From Paracoccaceae bacterium (GTDB lineage Bacteria > Pseudomonadota > Alphaproteobacteria > Rhodobacterales > Rhodobacteraceae): a stretch of 64,000 nt of DNA. The first letter of the stretch is position 1. Each line of letters opens with the position of its first letter. Where the stretch lies: assembly GCA_014872815.1 (NCBI GenBank), contig WKFK01000011.1, positions 124,001 to 188,000 on the forward strand, read 5' to 3'. The position numbers and the translations under genes were made by a program. The notes under the pieces are model-generated. The model was given only the letters and a program-made list of their open reading frames with translations, had not been told where the DNA came from and ran no database searches. Shown here piece after piece: positions 61,947-64,000 of this stretch.

Positions 61947-63764
61947 ATGGACGATCAGAACAAGAACCTCATCCTCGCGACGGCGCTCAGCTTTGGCGTC
62001 ATCCTGATTTGGTTCCTCCTGTTTCCCCCCCCTGAGGCGACCCAGGACCCTAACGCTCCCACCGCAGTGGTAGAGGGCACCGATGCGGTCACCCCATCGA
62101 CCGCGCCTGCCACCGCCGCGGCGGACTCCGGTGCAGCCACCTCTGTCGCGCCAACCGAAGTTGCCGACGCGCCGCGTGTTGAGATCGACACCGCGCGCTT
62201 GTCCGGTTCTGTATCGCTGCTGGGCGGTCGCCTGGACGATCTGAAGCTCAACGATTACCGCGAGACACAGGACGAAGACTCCCCAATCGTCACCTTCCTG
62301 TCCCCGAACGGTGAGCCGCACGCGTTCTATGCGCTCTATGGCTGGGCGCCGGGCGCCGGCCTGTCGCTGGACCAAGTGCCGGGGTCCAACACGCTTTGGG
62401 ACATCGAAAGCGGCGACAAGCTGACCGTTGAGACGCCGATTACCCTGAAGTGGGACAACGGCGCAGGCCTGATCTTCCGCCGCACCATTTCGGTGGACAA
62501 AGACTACATGTTCTCCGTTGAGCAGACTGTCGAGAACACCGGCGCAGGCACCGTTGCCCTGGCACCTTATGGCGTTTTGGCCCGCTACGGTCAGCCTGAG
62601 GATCTGAAGAACTTCTTCATCCTGCACGAAGGTCTGATCTCCATGGCGGACGGCGAGCTGACCGAAACCGACTATGACGGCATGACCGACTACACCTTCG
62701 ATCAGCGCGAAGGCGCGCCTGCGGAAGTGACCCAGGTTGAGGCCAACGGCTGGATCGGCTTCACCGACCACTACTGGATGGCCACTTTGATCCCGGAGCA
62801 AGGCAAGCCCTTCAAATCCGTGGCAAAATATGACCAGTCCCGCGACATCTATCAGACCGAAGCGGTGATGCCGACCGTGCAGGTGGCCGAAGGTCAAACC
62901 GCCTCTGCCAACTCCCGTCTGTTTGCGGGCTCCAAGGACTGGGGCAAAATCCGCAACTACCAGAACGAAGAAGGTGTTGAAGGTCTGCTCGAATCCATCG
63001 ATTGGGGCTGGTTCTCCTTCCTCACGAAGCCGATCATGTGGCTCCTGATGTGGCTCTATGGCTTCATCGGTAACATGGGCTGGGCGATCATCGCGCTGAC
63101 CGTTGTTCTGAAAATCATCGTCTTCCCGCTGGCCTATAAATCTTATGCCTCCATGGCGAAGATGAAAGAGCTTCAGCCGCAAATGGAGAAGCTGAAAGAG
63201 CAAGCCGGCGACGACCGTCAGAAGATGCAGCAGGCCATGATGGAGCTGTACAAGAAGGAAAAGGTCAATCCGGCGGCAGGCTGTCTGCCGATCCTGATCC
63301 AGATCCCTATCTTCTTCTCGCTCTACAAAGTGATCTTTGTAACCAAAGAACTGCGGCACGCGCCATGGTTTGGCTGGATCACCGACCTGTCCGCACCAGA
63401 TCCAAGCTCGATCTTCAACCTGTTTGGCATCCTGCCTTACGGCGTGCCGGAACTGGGCTTCTTCGAGATCTTCTCTTTGGGCATCCTGCCAATCCTGCTG
63501 GGTATCTCCATGTGGCTGCAGCAGAAGCTGAACCCGGCCCCAACCGATCCAACGCAAAAGATGATCTTTGCCTGGATGCCATGGGTCTTCATGTTCATGC
63601 TCGGCAGCTTTGCCTCCGGTCTTGTGATCTACTGGATCACCAACAACGTGATCACTTTCATCCAGCAATACGCCATCATGCGCCAGCACGGCTATAAACC
63701 GGATGTGTTTGGCAACATCAAATCAAGCTTCAAGAAGTCGAAGCCTGAGGAGGACGCCAAATAA
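61947..63764 (+). CDS. yidC: Membrane protein insertase YidC
   Basis: 605 residues. N-terminal membrane segment (NLILATALSFGVILIWFLLF), an Ala/Pro/Thr-rich linker, the periplasmic beta-supersandwich (about 60-340), and the conserved five-helix insertase core (KPIMWLLMWLYGFIGNMGWA, NPAAGCLPILIQIPIFFSLY, VIYWITNNVITFIQQYAI). Inserts membrane proteins alone or with Sec. Stop overlaps the next ATG by one base. Confidence 0.96.
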   Translation: MDDQNKNLILATALSFGVILIWFLLFPPPEATQDPNAPTAVVEGTDAVTPSTAPATAAADSGAATSVAPTEVADAPRVEIDTARLSGSVSLLGGRLDDLKLNDYRETQDEDSPIVTFLSPNGEPHAFYALYGWAPGAGLSLDQVPGSNTLWDIESGDKLTVETPITLKWDNGAGLIFRRTISVDKDYMFSVEQTVENTGAGTVALAPYGVLARYGQPEDLKNFFILHEGLISMADGELTETDYDGMTDYTFDQREGAPAEVTQVEANGWIGFTDHYWMATLIPEQGKPFKSVAKYDQSRDIYQTEAVMPTVQVAEGQTASANSRLFAGSKDWGKIRNYQNEEGVEGLLESIDWGWFSFLTKPIMWLLMWLYGFIGNMGWAIIALTVVLKIIVFPLAYKSYASMAKMKELQPQMEKLKEQAGDDRQKMQQAMMELYKKEKVNPAAGCLPILIQIPIFFSLYKVIFVTKELRHAPWFGWITDLSAPDPSSIFNLFGILPYGVPELGFFEIFSLGILPILLGISMWLQQKLNPAPTDPTQKMIFAWMPWVFMFMLGSFASGLVIYWITNNVITFIQQYAIMRQHGYKPDVFGNIKSSFKKSKPEEDAK

Positions 63765-64000
63765 TGGGAACCGTCTCCGCGCTCTGGCGACACCCAATCA
63801 AGGCCCACGGACGCGAGTCCGTGGGTCATGTCTCTTTGGTGGAGGGGCAAACCTTCCCTTGGGATCGCCGCTACGCCGTTGCGCATGAACGCGCCAAAAC
63901 CGAAGGGGGCGAATGGGCGCGTTGCGTGAACTTCTCCCGCGCCGCCGGGGCGCCATCGTTGCAGGCGATCACCGCCAAGGTCGACGAGGCCACGGGCAAG
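63764..64000 (+). CDS. MOSC-domain protein, partial (C-terminus outside window)
   Basis: The first 79 codons. MGTVSALWRHPIKAHGRESV is the MOSC N-terminal beta-barrel start (a W-R-[HY]-P-[IV]-K motif), followed by GQTFPWDRRYAVAH. MOSC proteins handle sulfur for molybdenum cofactors or detoxify N-hydroxylated compounds. TAATG overlap couples it to yidC, as in other alphaproteobacteria. Confidence 0.85.
   Translation, partial: MGTVSALWRHPIKAHGRESVGHVSLVEGQTFPWDRRYAVAHERAKTEGGEWARCVNFSRAAGAPSLQAITAKVDEATGK

Noticed and set aside
61779-63689. 636-codon minus-strand open frame opposite yidC
   Set aside because: Antisense shadow of a codon-biased gene; low complexity and no recognisable motif.

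Overview
The window looks like chromosome of a marine alphaproteobacterium of the Roseobacter group (Rhodobacterales). The signs are gene content and gene order (aa3 oxidase ctaD, AlkB-type hydroxylase, 8-oxoguanine deaminase, a Tad pilus locus with an OmpA-like lipoprotein in the cpaD position), GTTC-N7-GTTC LexA boxes, an FNR-type box, and a DUF1127 gene followed by CCUCCUCCC-loop sRNAs of the kind described in Rhodobacter sphaeroides. Genes are dense on both strands. No phage, insertion sequence or CRISPR array was seen. The identification rests on reading the proteins, not on a database search.

Region by region. 1-6.6 kb: partial FMN-dependent L-lactate dehydrogenase, SOS-type uvrD, a glutathione S-transferase, then the most striking element: a DUF1127 gene (minus strand) followed by eight hairpins that form four tandem two-hairpin sRNAs, then Mrp/ApbC and an unknown protein. 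6.6-13.2 kb: EthD protein, DUF2244 protein, methyltransferase, ctaD, an isocitrate lyase/PEP mutase-family enzyme, a YHYH protein with a small exported partner, and two identical tRNA-Gly(GCC) genes. 13.2-27 kb: 8-oxoguanine deaminase, hisN, XRE and LysR regulators, a quinone oxidoreductase, a second DUF1127 gene, a Bax-inhibitor-like protein, rpmG, alkB, xseA/purD (divergent), a PAS-LuxR regulator, and an FG-GAP protein with a ferredoxin. 26.8-31 kb: an orphan DnaE2 C-terminal OB-fold under a SOS promoter, a class D beta-lactamase broken by two stop codons, degP, and a hemP operon. 31-45 kb: cell-wall, redox and stress genes (two lytic transglycosylases, hspQ, rhodanese, ggt, an RsbW/RsbV-like pair, thiolase, hflKC, gor, rpiA, GST, sdaA).

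45.4-58.1 kb is a complete Tad/Flp pilus locus, all on the plus strand: three pilin genes, cpaB, cpaC, OmpA-like lipoprotein, cpaE, cpaF, tadB, tadC, two TPR lipoproteins and the prepilin peptidase, followed by an AAA ATPase. The pilin genes are separated from the assembly genes by hairpins, which would let pilin be made in excess. 58.1-64 kb holds yidD, an exported protein, ttcA, a degenerate GGDEF-EAL protein, yidC and the start of a MOSC-domain gene.

Points most worth following: the four-copy sRNA array and its possible Shine-Dalgarno targets; the SOS-driven, probably leaderless OB-fold orphan; the two-nonsense beta-lactamase pseudogene; and a short palindromic repeat found twice with compensating base changes.
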